Part shown: positions 7,169 through 14,758 of the stretch, piece by piece
How the letters are laid out: each line of letters starts with the position of its first letter
Numbering within the stretch: position 1 is the first letter of the stretch
Assembly: GCA_035629935.1 (NCBI GenBank)
Contig: DASQLQ010000027.1
Coordinates: 1 to 25,953 of the forward strand
Length of the DNA stretch: 25,953 nucleotides
Direction: 5' to 3'
Source of the DNA: DASQLQ01 sp035629935
GTDB lineage: Bacteria; Actinomycetota; CADDZG01; WHSQ01
Position numbers and translations under genes: made by a program
The notes under the pieces: model-generated
What the model saw: the letters and a program-made list of their open reading frames with translations, nothing else
The model's database searches: none
Told to the model about the DNA's origin: nothing

Positions 7169-8151
7169 CAGAACTCTGCGAGCTTGCGCATCTCCTGCTC
7201 CAACCGGTCGGCGTCGGGCAGGAACCAGTGTTCCAGCGTCGGTGCATAAGGCATCGCAGGAACGTGGGGACCGCCGATGCGAACAACGGGACCGTCGAGC
7301 TCGAACAACGCCTTCTCAGCGATCTGAGCGGAGACTTCGGCCCCCACACCGAGGAACTTGTTGTCTTCGTAAACGACCATCACCTTGTTGGTCTTGCCGA
7401 CCGACTCGAGAACGGTATCCATGTCCAGTGGATAGATGCTGCGTAGGTCGATGACCTCGACCTGGATCCCGTCGGCGGCCAGGCGTTCGGCTGCTTCCAG
7501 AGCCAGGTGATGCATCAGCCCGTACGACACGACCGTTAGATCGGTGCCCTCGCGGCGCACCACGGCTTTGCCCAGCGGCACGCTGTATCGCTCGTCGGGC
7601 ACCTCGCCTTTGATCAGTCGGTAGGTCTTCTTGTGCTCTAGATAGATGACCGGGTCTGGATCTTCCATCGCCTCGATCAGCATGCCTTTGGCGTCGTAGG
7701 GCGTCGACGGGACGACCACCTTCAGGCCGGGCACGTGCGCGTAGAACGCTTCGACCGACTGCGAGTGATAGAGCGCCCCGTGAACTCCACCGCCCCAAGG
7801 TGCACGGAAAACCAGGGGGGCCGAGAAGTCACCGTTGGAGCGGTACCGGATGCGGGCCGCCTCCTGAACGATCTGGTTGAAACCGGGGAAGCTGAAGTCT
7901 GCGAACTGCATCTCTGCCACCGGGATCAGACCGTCGATCGCCATACCGATCGCAACGCCCGCGATCAGGCACTCGTCCAGCGGGGTGTCGAGCACGCGCT
8001 CCTCGCCGAACTCTTTCAAGAAGCCCATCGTCACCCGGAAAACTCCTCCGCGGGCACCGACGTCCTCGCCCAGTACAACGACTCGGTCGTCGCGCTTCAT
8101 CTCGTCCCAAAGGGTGTCGTGGATCGCCTGGACTACGTTCTTCTCAGTCAC
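7168..8151 (-). CDS. 2-oxoacid dehydrogenase E1 component, beta subunit (branched-chain type)
   Basis: Beta subunit (327 residues) of the heterotetrameric thiamine diphosphate-dependent E1 that decarboxylates a 2-oxoacid and reductively acylates lipoyl-E2. Recognisable segments are GEDVGARGGVFRVTMGF near 29-45, DTPLDECLIAGVAIGMA, PVAEMQFADFSFP, RAPWGGGVHGALYHSQS, and the transketolase C-terminal domain with VEVIDLRSIYPLD. The sequence style matches branched-chain 2-oxoacid dehydrogenase (BkdB-like) and related pyruvate dehydrogenases of actinobacteria; substrate cannot be fixed. It lies two bases after E1 alpha and overlaps lipA by one base. Confidence 0.95.
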   Translation of the reverse strand: MTEKNVVQAIHDTLWDEMKRDDRVVVLGEDVGARGGVFRVTMGFLKEFGEERVLDTPLDECLIAGVAIGMAIDGLIPVAEMQFADFSFPGFNQIVQEAARIRYRSNGDFSAPLVFRAPWGGGVHGALYHSQSVEAFYAHVPGLKVVVPSTPYDAKGMLIEAMEDPDPVIYLEHKKTYRLIKGEVPDERYSVPLGKAVVRREGTDLTVVSYGLMHHLALEAAERLAADGIQVEVIDLRSIYPLDMDTVLESVGKTNKVMVVYEDNKFLGVGAEVSAQIAEKALFELDGPVVRIGGPHVPAMPYAPTLEHWFLPDADRLEQEMRKLAEF

Positions 8152-8153
8152 GG

Positions 8154-9170
8154 TTACCGACCCCCTTCCAGAACATCGAAGTTCGCATAGACGTTTGTAG
8201 CCGCCGTCGCAACGTCGGGGAAGTCGGCTTCCTCGGCCGCCTTCGCTCCATCGTTCACTTCTGCCTTCGCCTTCTCTTTCATCTCTTCGATCTTCTTGTC
8301 ATCGACGATGTCGACCGAGCGCAAGTACTTCTCGAAACGGGAGATCGGGTCTTTCTTGCGCCACTCCTCGACCTCTTCGCGTGACCGATAGGTCCGATCG
8401 TCGTCGTCCGAAGTATGCGAGTAATAGCGATAGGTGCGCAGCTCTATCAACGATGGGCCCTCGCCTGCTCGAGCCCGATCGACCGCTTCCTTCGTCAGCC
8501 GATAGGCCTCGAGGACGTCGTTGCCGTCGCCAACGATGCCCGGCATGCCGTAACCCTGCGCACGGCCATGCACCGACCCGGCGACCTGCTTGGCCTCAGG
8601 CACGGAGATCGCGTACTGGTTGTTCTCGCACACGAAAACCATCGGAAGCTTGTGGATGCCGGCGAAGTTCATCGCGCCGTGCCAATCACCCTCGGAGGTT
8701 CCTCCCTCTCCGAACCACGTCCCAACCACCGAATCGGACCGCTTCAACTTCTTGGAGTAAGCGATCCCGGCTGCGTGGAGACACTGCGTGGCGATGGGTG
8801 ACGACCCGGTGATGATGTTTCTGCGCTTGGAACCCCAGTGAGCCGGCATCTGTCGCCCACCCGACGAAGGGTCGTCCTTCTTACCGAACAGTCCGAGGAA
8901 GACATCTTTGGCGGTGAACCCGGCGACCATGACGAGGGCTAGGTCCCGGTAGTAGGGGCAGAACACGTCCTTGCCGATCTCGAACGCCCACCCGGATCCG
9001 ACCTGCGCGCCTTCATGCCCAGAAACGGGCACCACGAACGGAGCCTTCCCCTGGCGGTTCAAGCCCCACTGCTTCTCGTCGCAGAACCTCGCGAGAAGCA
9101 TGTATCGGTGCATCGAGAGCAGGTCTTCTTCTTTCAAGCCCAGCTCGGTGTGCTGGTCCTTCTTCGCCAT
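8154..9170 (-). CDS. 2-oxoacid dehydrogenase E1 component, alpha subunit (branched-chain type)
   Basis: 338 residues. The thiamine diphosphate motif runs from GEG (154-156) to NN (183-184). The loop YYSHTSDDDDRTYR corresponds to the HSTSDDSSAYR region of branched-chain 2-oxoacid dehydrogenase E1 alpha, which favours that substrate class over pyruvate. The ATG at 9170 is preceded by a full anti-Shine-Dalgarno match, AAGGAGGA (9174-9181, minus strand), the strongest ribosome-binding site seen in the cluster. It is followed by E1 beta after two bases. E1 alpha plus beta form the decarboxylase feeding the E2 encoded upstream. Confidence 0.95.
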   Translation of the reverse strand: MAKKDQHTELGLKEEDLLSMHRYMLLARFCDEKQWGLNRQGKAPFVVPVSGHEGAQVGSGWAFEIGKDVFCPYYRDLALVMVAGFTAKDVFLGLFGKKDDPSSGGRQMPAHWGSKRRNIITGSSPIATQCLHAAGIAYSKKLKRSDSVVGTWFGEGGTSEGDWHGAMNFAGIHKLPMVFVCENNQYAISVPEAKQVAGSVHGRAQGYGMPGIVGDGNDVLEAYRLTKEAVDRARAGEGPSLIELRTYRYYSHTSDDDDRTYRSREEVEEWRKKDPISRFEKYLRSVDIVDDKKIEEMKEKAKAEVNDGAKAAEEADFPDVATAATNVYANFDVLEGGR

Positions 9171-9173
9171 GTC

Positions 9174-9181
9174 TCCTCCTT
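9174..9181 (-). promoter_or_regulatory. Strong ribosome-binding site of E1 alpha
   Basis: AAGGAGGA on the minus strand, three bases before ATG 9170, inside the 24-base lipB/E1 alpha gap. It suggests independent, strong initiation of the E1 genes, in contrast to the stop-start coupled junctions around it. Confidence 0.7.
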
Positions 9182-9194
9182 GAGACTTGAAAAA

Positions 9195-9902
9195 TCAGTC
9201 TTGCAGCACCAGCGTCCGGTCGGACGAGAGAAGTGCCCGTGGATGGGTCCACACGAGAGATCGTTCGAAAACGTCACATAAGTGCTTCGCCGCGAGAGCT
9301 CCGACCTCCTTCACGGTGTGGGAACGCCCGGTCTCGTTCATCACGGAAGTGACCCAACGATCCTGGAGCCCGCAGGGGACGATCCCCTCGAACATGGAGA
9401 GATCGGTGGAGACGTTGAAGGCGAAGCCATGCATCGTGATGCCGCGGGTGATCTTGACGCCGATCGCCCCGATCTTGTTGTTCCCGACCCACACCCCGGT
9501 GTTGTGCTCTTCATCCCGGCATGCCTCGACGCCCAGATCGGCAGCCGTCCGGATCACGACTTCCTCGAGCTTCCTCAGGTAGTTCAGGACGTCGTAACGC
9601 TCGCCGAGAGCGAGGATCGGATACCCGACCAACTGACCGGGGCCGTGATACGTGGCGCGGCCCCCCCGGTCGACGTTGTACAGGGAGATGCCCCGTGCCG
9701 CCCGCTGGTTCTCGTTGTAAACGAGGTCCTTCTCGATCGCTCTGCGTCCGAGGGTGTACGTCGGTGGATGCTCGAGCAACATCAAGCAGTCGTTCGTGTC
9801 CCCATCCAGTCGAGCCAGATACAACTCGCGCTGCCACGACCACGAGGCCGCGTACTCGACTGTGCCGAACCAGGATGCGGTGACTATCTCGGGTGCAGGC
9901 AT
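9195..9902 (-). CDS. lipB: Octanoyl-[acyl-carrier-protein]:protein N-octanoyltransferase
   Basis: 235 residues. Transfers octanoate from acyl carrier protein to the lipoyl-domain lysine, the first step of lipoate assembly. Signature RGGRATYHGPGQLVGYP is at 79-95. The catalytic lysine is K143 in NNKIGAIGVKI and the acyl-thioester cysteine is C177 in IVPCGL. The C-terminal tail (HPRALLSSDRTLVLQD) is slightly long for the family. ATG 9902 follows the E2 stop directly (TAGATG). It acts on K43 of the E2 in the same unit, ahead of lipA. Confidence 0.97.
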   Translation of the reverse strand: MPAPEIVTASWFGTVEYAASWSWQRELYLARLDGDTNDCLMLLEHPPTYTLGRRAIEKDLVYNENQRAARGISLYNVDRGGRATYHGPGQLVGYPILALGERYDVLNYLRKLEEVVIRTAADLGVEACRDEEHNTGVWVGNNKIGAIGVKITRGITMHGFAFNVSTDLSMFEGIVPCGLQDRWVTSVMNETGRSHTVKEVGALAAKHLCDVFERSLVWTHPRALLSSDRTLVLQD

Positions 9903-11369
9903 CTACTCGTACTGGGCCAGTTCGGAGGAGAAGTCGGTCGTCTCGATACGCTCCCGCAGGCGAGCGAGGTACTTGGCCGCCTCGGCGCCGTCGATCGTGC
10001 GGTGGTCCCACGACATCGACAGGAAACCCATCTGACGGATCGCGATCGCGTCGTCATCCGTAACGACGACACGTTTCGTGATCGCTTCGAACCCGAGGAT
10101 CGCCGTCTGGCCTCTCGGGATGATGGGGACCGAGATGATCGACCCGAAGGGGCCGGGGTTCGTGATCGTGAAGGTTCCCTGCGTGAGGTCGTCGGGGGAC
10201 AGCTTCTTGCTGCGGGCGCGGGTGGCAAGGTCGTTCACGGCTCGAGCGAGACCGACGAGGTTCTTCTCGTCGGCACCCTTGATCACCGGGACGATCAACC
10301 CGCCGCCGTCTAGTGCAACGGCGATGCCCAGGTTGACGTAGCGCTTGACGAGGTTCGCTTGGTTCTCCTCGTCGTAGGTGGCGTTAACCTCCGGCATCTC
10401 GAGCAACGTGTCGCAGATGCACTTCGCCAGGAACGGCATGTAAGTCAGGCTGAAGCCTTCGACCTGCTTGAACTTGTCCTTAACGCCGGCTCGCAGGTCG
10501 GCGATCTTCGTCCAGTCGGCTTCAACCGCATTCCACGCCCGAGCCGTTTCGCGCGCCGAGGCAACCATGTGCTCGGCCGTGCGACGGCGGATGTTGGACC
10601 ACGGGACGAGCTCCTCGCGGGCTCCCGTCGATGCCGCGGCGGGGGCCGGCTTCTCCTCGGGCACACGCTCCGGTTCGCGTTCGGGTGCCGGTTCGGCCGA
10701 GCCGGTCGCTCTCGCCGCGGGCCGCGCTTTGCGCTCTTCGACGAACCGGAGGACATCCTGCTTGCGTATGCGACCGCCGGTGCCGGTGCCTTCGACTTCG
10801 TTCAGATCGACCTGGTGCTCGTCGGCGAGTCTGCGCACGAGCGGCGAGATGATGCCTCGCTTGGAAGTGTCGCCGGGACGCCCGCGCTCACCGGGCGGCT
10901 CCTGCTTGGCGCTCTGGCCCCCCTCTTGTTTGTCTTCCTTGGGGGCCTCTTGCTTCTGCTCCGGCTGTTCTTTCTTTTCTGCGGCCTGACCCTCTTCCTG
11001 CTCCTCGGTCGGCTGCTCCTTGGGGGCGGCTCCCTCATCTTCGGACTGGGGTTGCTTCTCCTCGGCCTCGGGTTGTTCGGAGGACTCGGCAGCGGCCTCT
11101 TCGCCTCCACCAGAATCGCCACTCGATTCGCCCTCTTCACCGATGATCGCGAGCGGAGTGCCGACCTTCACGGTCTCGCCTTCTTGAACGAGGATCTTCT
11201 GCAGGGTCCCGGATGCGGATGAAGGAACCTCGGAGTCCACCTTGTCGGTAGAGATCTCGACGAGGAGGTCGTCCTCGGCGATCTGGTCTCCCTCTTGCTT
11301 GAGCCACTTCGTGATCGTGCCTTCGACGACCGTTTCGCCGAGTTGCGGCATCTTGATCTCGGTTCCCAT
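9903..11369 (-). CDS. 2-oxoacid dehydrogenase E2 (dihydrolipoamide acyltransferase)
   Basis: 488 residues from ATG 11369, chosen because MGTEIKMPQLGET is the canonical lipoyl-domain start and a purine-rich AAGGGGGAGG lies upstream. Residues upstream in the open frame do not look like protein. Order: one lipoyl domain (1-77, lipoylated K43 in TDKVD); a long Glu/Gln/Lys/Pro linker (79-170); a peripheral-subunit-binding domain (about 172-209, ISPLVRRLADEHQVDLNEVEGTGTGGRI); a Pro/Ala/Glu linker; and the acyltransferase core (about 252-488) with catalytic DHRTIDG (H456, D460). It forms the core of the complex, accepting acyl groups from E1 and reoxidised by the lpd product. SucB-type and pyruvate-type E2 remain possible, but the neighbouring E1 favours branched-chain oxoacids. 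Confidence 0.96.
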   Translation of the reverse strand: MGTEIKMPQLGETVVEGTITKWLKQEGDQIAEDDLLVEISTDKVDSEVPSSASGTLQKILVQEGETVKVGTPLAIIGEEGESSGDSGGGEEAAAESSEQPEAEEKQPQSEDEGAAPKEQPTEEQEEGQAAEKKEQPEQKQEAPKEDKQEGGQSAKQEPPGERGRPGDTSKRGIISPLVRRLADEHQVDLNEVEGTGTGGRIRKQDVLRFVEERKARPAARATGSAEPAPEREPERVPEEKPAPAAASTGAREELVPWSNIRRRTAEHMVASARETARAWNAVEADWTKIADLRAGVKDKFKQVEGFSLTYMPFLAKCICDTLLEMPEVNATYDEENQANLVKRYVNLGIAVALDGGGLIVPVIKGADEKNLVGLARAVNDLATRARSKKLSPDDLTQGTFTITNPGPFGSIISVPIIPRGQTAILGFEAITKRVVVTDDDAIAIRQMGFLSMSWDHRTIDGAEAAKYLARLRERIETTDFSSELAQYE

Positions 11370-11485
11370 GCGGTCGAACCCCTCCCCCTTGAGTGTTCTA
11401 GCGAACGGTGGGATGTTCTGTGGTGAGTCTGAGCCCAAGAGTACCGCTCCGCTTGCAACCCTTTCGATGGGGCGCAAGCCGGTGG
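11370..11485 (-). promoter_or_regulatory. Gap between DUF3052 gene and E2
   Basis: 116 bases, the largest spacer inside the lipoylation cluster. It holds the E2 ribosome-binding site (AAGGGGGAGG, 11381-11390) and could hold a promoter, but no clear -35/-10 pair or terminator hairpin was found. Confidence 0.3.
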
Positions 11486-11911
11486 TTAGCGGGTCTTGGG
11501 ACGGTCTTTCAGACGATAGACGAACTGCACTCCGGACCAATCGTCATCGATCGCGCATGACTTGTTGTCGACCAGACCGGCCTGGAGGCCCAGTTCCTGA
11601 ACCACCTCGAAGGTCAGATCGGTGGGTAGCTTGGATGTTTTCTTGGGGTAGGCGACCCAGAGCCGACCCGACGGTTCGAGGCTCTTCTTCGCGTTGGAGA
11701 ACCACTTCCGGAGGTCCGACCGTTTCTGGGTGAACAGGACGATGACGTCGGCTTCCTCTTCCCAGTTCGTCAACTTCGCGCCACGGGGAAGCTTGCCCAA
11801 CAGCTTGGGGAACGAGCGTGGCGCGCCCAGCGACATCACGCGTGAATCGACCTTGATGCCGAACTTCTTGGAGAGAGGCGTTGCCGAATAGTCCTTCTCC
11901 GCCGGCGCCAC
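11486..11911 (-). CDS. DUF3052 family protein
   Basis: 141 residues, small cytoplasmic protein of the actinobacterial DUF3052 family. Recognised by the DYSATPLSKKFGIK start, the APRSF segment, ADVIVLFTQKRSDL, LWVAYPKKTSKLPTDLTFEVVQELGLQAGLVDNKSCAIDDDWSGVQFVYR. It looks like a Rossmann-like fold lacking cofactor motifs. The function is unknown. The GTG start at 11911 overlaps the lpd stop (TAGTG), so it is translated with lpd and lies between E3 and E2 of the complex. As I recall, DUF3052 genes also lie near pyruvate dehydrogenase E1 (aceE) in other actinobacteria, which suggests a role connected to these complexes. That role is inferred. Confidence 0.9.
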   Translation of the reverse strand: MAPAEKDYSATPLSKKFGIKVDSRVMSLGAPRSFPKLLGKLPRGAKLTNWEEEADVIVLFTQKRSDLRKWFSNAKKSLEPSGRLWVAYPKKTSKLPTDLTFEVVQELGLQAGLVDNKSCAIDDDWSGVQFVYRLKDRPKTR

Positions 11912-13332
11912 TAGTGGTGAAGGGGCTTGCCCGCCAGTTCGAGGAATGTCTCCCCGATCGCTTCGGACAACGTCGGATGGGGATGGATCAACTCACCGAG
12001 CTCCGAGGGGTAGGCCTCCCACGAGGTCACGAGCTGAGCTTCTGTGATGAGATCCGAAGCGCGGTTCCCGATCACGTGGACTCCGACGACGGCACCGTCT
12101 TTCTCGGCGATCGTCTTCACGAATCCCTGCCCGCCCCCGAGCATCAGAGCGCGTGCGTTGGCCGCGAACGGATACCGAGCGGTTACAACATCCATGCCGG
12201 CGTCGCGAGCCTGTTGCTCCGTTAGGCCGACTGCGGCGACTTCGGGGTGCGTGTAGATGACATGAGGGATGTTTCGGTAATCGACCGGCGCAGGATCCTC
12301 GCCGGCTAGACGTTCGGCGACCTTCATCCCTTCGATAAACGCCACGTGCGCGAGTTGGAGATGAGGACCGAACTCGGGGATGTGGATCGCGTCGCCGATC
12401 GCATAGACACCTTCGACGGACGTCCGGAAGTTTGCGTCCGTGACGATGTAGCCCTTCTCGGTCGTAACACCGATGTCTTCGAGGCCGATCCCATCCGTCC
12501 GGGGAGCCCGTCCGATCGCGACGAACATCCGGTCAGCGGACAGCACCTCGGTCTTTCCCTGCTTCTCGATCTCGACATCGATCCCGTGATCGGACGGCTT
12601 CGCGCCGGTGACACTGATCCCGAGGTGGAACTTGATGCCCCGGCGTTGTAAGAGCTTGAGCAAGGCCTCCGAGACATCGTCGTCTTCCGCCGGTGCGATC
12701 TTCGGCAACATCTCGATCACGGTCACATCCGCACCGAAGGATCTGTAGACGCTTGCGAACTCGAGACCGATGTAGTTCCCGCCGACGATCACGATCGACG
12801 AAGGGATGTCCTCTGCAACGAGCCCGTGGTTCGAGTTGTGAACCCGGTCACCGTCGGCCTCGATGAAGGGCAGATCGCGCGGGAAAGCTCCGGGGGCGAG
12901 GATGACTCCCTTCTCGGCGGAAACCGCTCGCTCGCCGTCGGACGTCTTCACGGACACGGTCTTCGCATCGATCAGACGGCCGTCGCCCTCGAGAAGCTCG
13001 ATCTTCTTCTTCGTGACCAGACCTGAAAGGCCCTTGTACATACGACCGACTACCGAGTCCTTGAAGCTGAGGACCTTGCCCCAGTCCACCTGTGGTTCCT
13101 GCACCAGAATCCCGAAGTCGCCTGCGCCCCTAATCTCGTCGACGAACTCAGCAGCATGCAGAAGAGCCTTGGTGGGGATGCACCCGCGGTGGAGGCAGGT
13201 GCCGCCGACCTTGTCCTTCTCGACCATGGCTACCGATAAACCGAGCTTCACGGCGCGGAAAGCAGCGGAGTAACCGGCGTTTCCTCCACCGAGGATCACT
13301 ACGTCGAACGTGGAGTTGGATTCGTCTGCCAC
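11911..13332 (-). CDS. lpdA: Dihydrolipoyl dehydrogenase (E3)
   Basis: 473 residues from GTG 13332, selected because GGAGGA (13338-13343, minus strand) lies five bases upstream and the FAD motif then begins at residue 11 (VVILGGGNAGYSAA). The redox disulfide is C46-C51 in GGTCLHRGCIPTK. The NAD-binding motif is IVIVGGNYIGLEFA. The C-terminal dimer interface carries the base HPHPTLSEAIGE (H452, E457). It reoxidises dihydrolipoyl-E2 with NAD. It is the first gene of the lpd, DUF3052, E2, lipB, E1 alpha, E1 beta, lipA cluster. A longer open frame to 13443 runs into the preceding gene and is rejected. Confidence 0.97.
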   Translation of the reverse strand: MADESNSTFDVVILGGGNAGYSAAFRAVKLGLSVAMVEKDKVGGTCLHRGCIPTKALLHAAEFVDEIRGAGDFGILVQEPQVDWGKVLSFKDSVVGRMYKGLSGLVTKKKIELLEGDGRLIDAKTVSVKTSDGERAVSAEKGVILAPGAFPRDLPFIEADGDRVHNSNHGLVAEDIPSSIVIVGGNYIGLEFASVYRSFGADVTVIEMLPKIAPAEDDDVSEALLKLLQRRGIKFHLGISVTGAKPSDHGIDVEIEKQGKTEVLSADRMFVAIGRAPRTDGIGLEDIGVTTEKGYIVTDANFRTSVEGVYAIGDAIHIPEFGPHLQLAHVAFIEGMKVAERLAGEDPAPVDYRNIPHVIYTHPEVAAVGLTEQQARDAGMDVVTARYPFAANARALMLGGGQGFVKTIAEKDGAVVGVHVIGNRASDLITEAQLVTSWEAYPSELGELIHPHPTLSEAIGETFLELAGKPLHH

Positions 13333-13379
13333 TGCTGTCCTCCGGCCTAAAGAAGCTGTTTTCACGACGATACACGCGG

Positions 13380-13625
13380 CTAGTGGAGTGGCTCCCCGCA
13401 GTGCTTGCATGTGGGAGCGTTCGGGGAGATCACCCCGCCGCACTCCGCGCAGGTTGCCGGTTGAGCATGGCGGGCTTGCCGGATCACGCCGAGTGCCAGC
13501 AACGCGAACCCAATCACGACCGAGACCAGTAAGAGCTCGACAAAGCTGAAGCGTCCACCCGAAACGGCGGTAGCGACCACGAAAGCGACCCCGGCGACGA
13601 TGATCGCGATCGCGAAAGCGGCCAC
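13380..13625 (-). CDS. Small two-helix membrane protein with C-terminal zinc ribbon
   Basis: 81 residues. Two hydrophobic helices (about 3-21 and 28-47) are followed by a zinc-ribbon-like CxxC pair, C59/C62 and C73/C76 (CAECGG and CKHCGE). The GTG start at 13625 lies one base after the TGA of the hydrolase (TGACGTG), so it is translationally coupled. No specific family; zinc-ribbon membrane proteins of this size are common and uncharacterised. It ends the metal-related six-gene unit and lies 47 bases before lpd. Confidence 0.8.
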   Translation of the reverse strand: MAAFAIAIIVAGVAFVVATAVSGGRFSFVELLLVSVVIGFALLALGVIRQARHAQPATCAECGGVISPNAPTCKHCGEPLH

Positions 13626-13626
13626 G

Positions 13627-14376
13627 TCAGGCGAACGTCTTGTCGAGCCAGGCGAAAACGCAGTCGACGGCGCGCCGATCGCGTCGCAGCTGATGCCCGG
13701 CGCCCTCGATGATCTCGACCTGCGCGTCCGGCGCCCGAGCCGCTATCCGCTGAGCGTGATCGACCGGCACCACGTCGTCGGCGGTGCCGTGCACGATGAG
13801 CGTCGGCACCGTGACGCCTTTGATGGATGACTCAGTAGTCACACCTTCAAACTCGAGTGCCCACGCCACCGGATCCTCGATAACCTCCGGCGACAGTCGC
13901 ATGCCTGCCTCTTCGGTGATCCTCCTGACGCCGGCAGATGGATCGCCGGCGAACGAGACCCAGGACGCAGGAGCCGCAAGCAACACCAGGGCATCGATGG
14001 GGGCACCGCGTCGGATCGTTTCCGCCGACACGGCGCCTCCCGCTGAAGAACCGATCAGCACCACCGGGCGGTCGGCTGCTTCGGGCAACGAACACGCTGC
14101 GGCAACAACGGCTTCGGCATCCCGCACCCAACCTTCGATCGAGAAGAAGCCTTCGGACCCGCGCACCGCCCTCATATCCGCCCACACCGCAGCCCAATCT
14201 CGTGCTGCGAATTCGTGTGCGAGGCCCAGGTAACCGGGGTCATCTGGGTCGGGAGGCGCGCTCGACGGGATCCCGTGCAGCAAGACAACGATCCCTCTGG
14301 CTGTAGTGGGAACGGCCGAGCCGCACGCAAGTTTCAATCCGTCGCATGTGACGGGAAGAGCTTTCTCTAGAACCAT
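13627..14376 (-). CDS. Alpha/beta hydrolase
   Basis: 249 residues, cytoplasmic. The oxyanion-region motif is VVLLHGIPSS, the nucleophile elbow GSSAGG (109-114) gives Ser111, the acid is D200 or D201 in HGTADDVVP, and the base is H228 in GAGHQL. It is close to the dienelactone hydrolase/serine aminopeptidase-like group; substrate unknown. The ATG overlaps the cupredoxin stop (TGATG). No clear link to metals; it may simply be carried in the operon. Confidence 0.9.
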   Translation of the reverse strand: MVLEKALPVTCDGLKLACGSAVPTTARGIVVLLHGIPSSAPPDPDDPGYLGLAHEFAARDWAAVWADMRAVRGSEGFFSIEGWVRDAEAVVAAACSLPEAADRPVVLIGSSAGGAVSAETIRRGAPIDALVLLAAPASWVSFAGDPSAGVRRITEEAGMRLSPEVIEDPVAWALEFEGVTTESSIKGVTVPTLIVHGTADDVVPVDHAQRIAARAPDAQVEIIEGAGHQLRRDRRAVDCVFAWLDKTFA

Positions 14377-14756
14377 CAGTCCTCTACGACGATCTTTCCT
14401 CTCATCCCCTGAGCTTCGTGAGGGACGCAGAAATACTCATAGGTGCCGGGCACATCGAACTTTACCGAGTACTCGTCGCCGGCAGTCATGAGCGCTTCGA
14501 TGTGGTCCCGGGCATCGGCTTCCGACGGTTGGCCGCTCGACGAGAAGAACTCGGCCCCCTCGGGCAGTTCCGACTCGTAAGCGGTGACGCTGTGCGCTTC
14601 GTCGCTTTCGTTCATCCATCTAACGGTGTCACCAACCGAAACCGTCAGTGTCTCCGGCTCGTACAAACGCGCGTCGCTCATGGCGACCGTGTTTGCGTCC
14701 GACCCGGAGCATCCGGCAAGAAGGACAAGGAGGAGCGCTGCCGCTGATGTCCGCAT
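14376..14756 (-). CDS. Cupredoxin (plastocyanin-like) lipoprotein
   Basis: 126 residues from ATG 14756; the longer open frame upstream lies over the ZIP gene and is rejected. Signal peptide MRTSAAALLLVLLAGC carries a lipobox with lipid anchor C16. The blue-copper ligands are all present: H55 (DEAHSV), C110, H113 and M118 (YFCVPHEAQGM). It is expected to be an electron carrier on the outer face of the membrane. The start lies two bases after the ZIP stop. Co-transcription with a multicopper oxidase two genes upstream makes it a candidate electron donor or acceptor for that enzyme. The insertion around 60-95 is longer than in plastocyanins. Family is firm; partner is inferred. Confidence 0.93.
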   Translation of the reverse strand: MRTSAAALLLVLLAGCSGSDANTVAMSDARLYEPETLTVSVGDTVRWMNESDEAHSVTAYESELPEGAEFFSSSGQPSEADARDHIEALMTAGDEYSVKFDVPGTYEYFCVPHEAQGMRGKIVVED

Positions 14757-14758
14757 GC

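Noticed and set aside
9282..10313. Plus-strand open frame of 343 codons
   Set aside because: Antisense to lipB and the E2 catalytic domain, both of which have full catalytic motifs.
10359..11222. Plus-strand open frame of 287 codons with long Leu/Gly runs resembling membrane helices
   Set aside because: It is the antisense of the E/Q/K-rich linker and neighbouring parts of E2; the Leu runs come from the complement of Glu/Lys codons.
11370..11540. N-terminal extension of E2 in the open frame up to 11540
   Set aside because: It overlaps the DUF3052 gene, does not look like protein, and the canonical lipoyl-domain start and ribosome-binding site are at 11369.
13611..13622. GCGATCGC motif and many CGATCG/GATC words across the window, as a possible HIP1-like repeat
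   Set aside because: Only one clear GCGATCGC was noticed. The abundance of GATC fits Ile/Asp codon preference.
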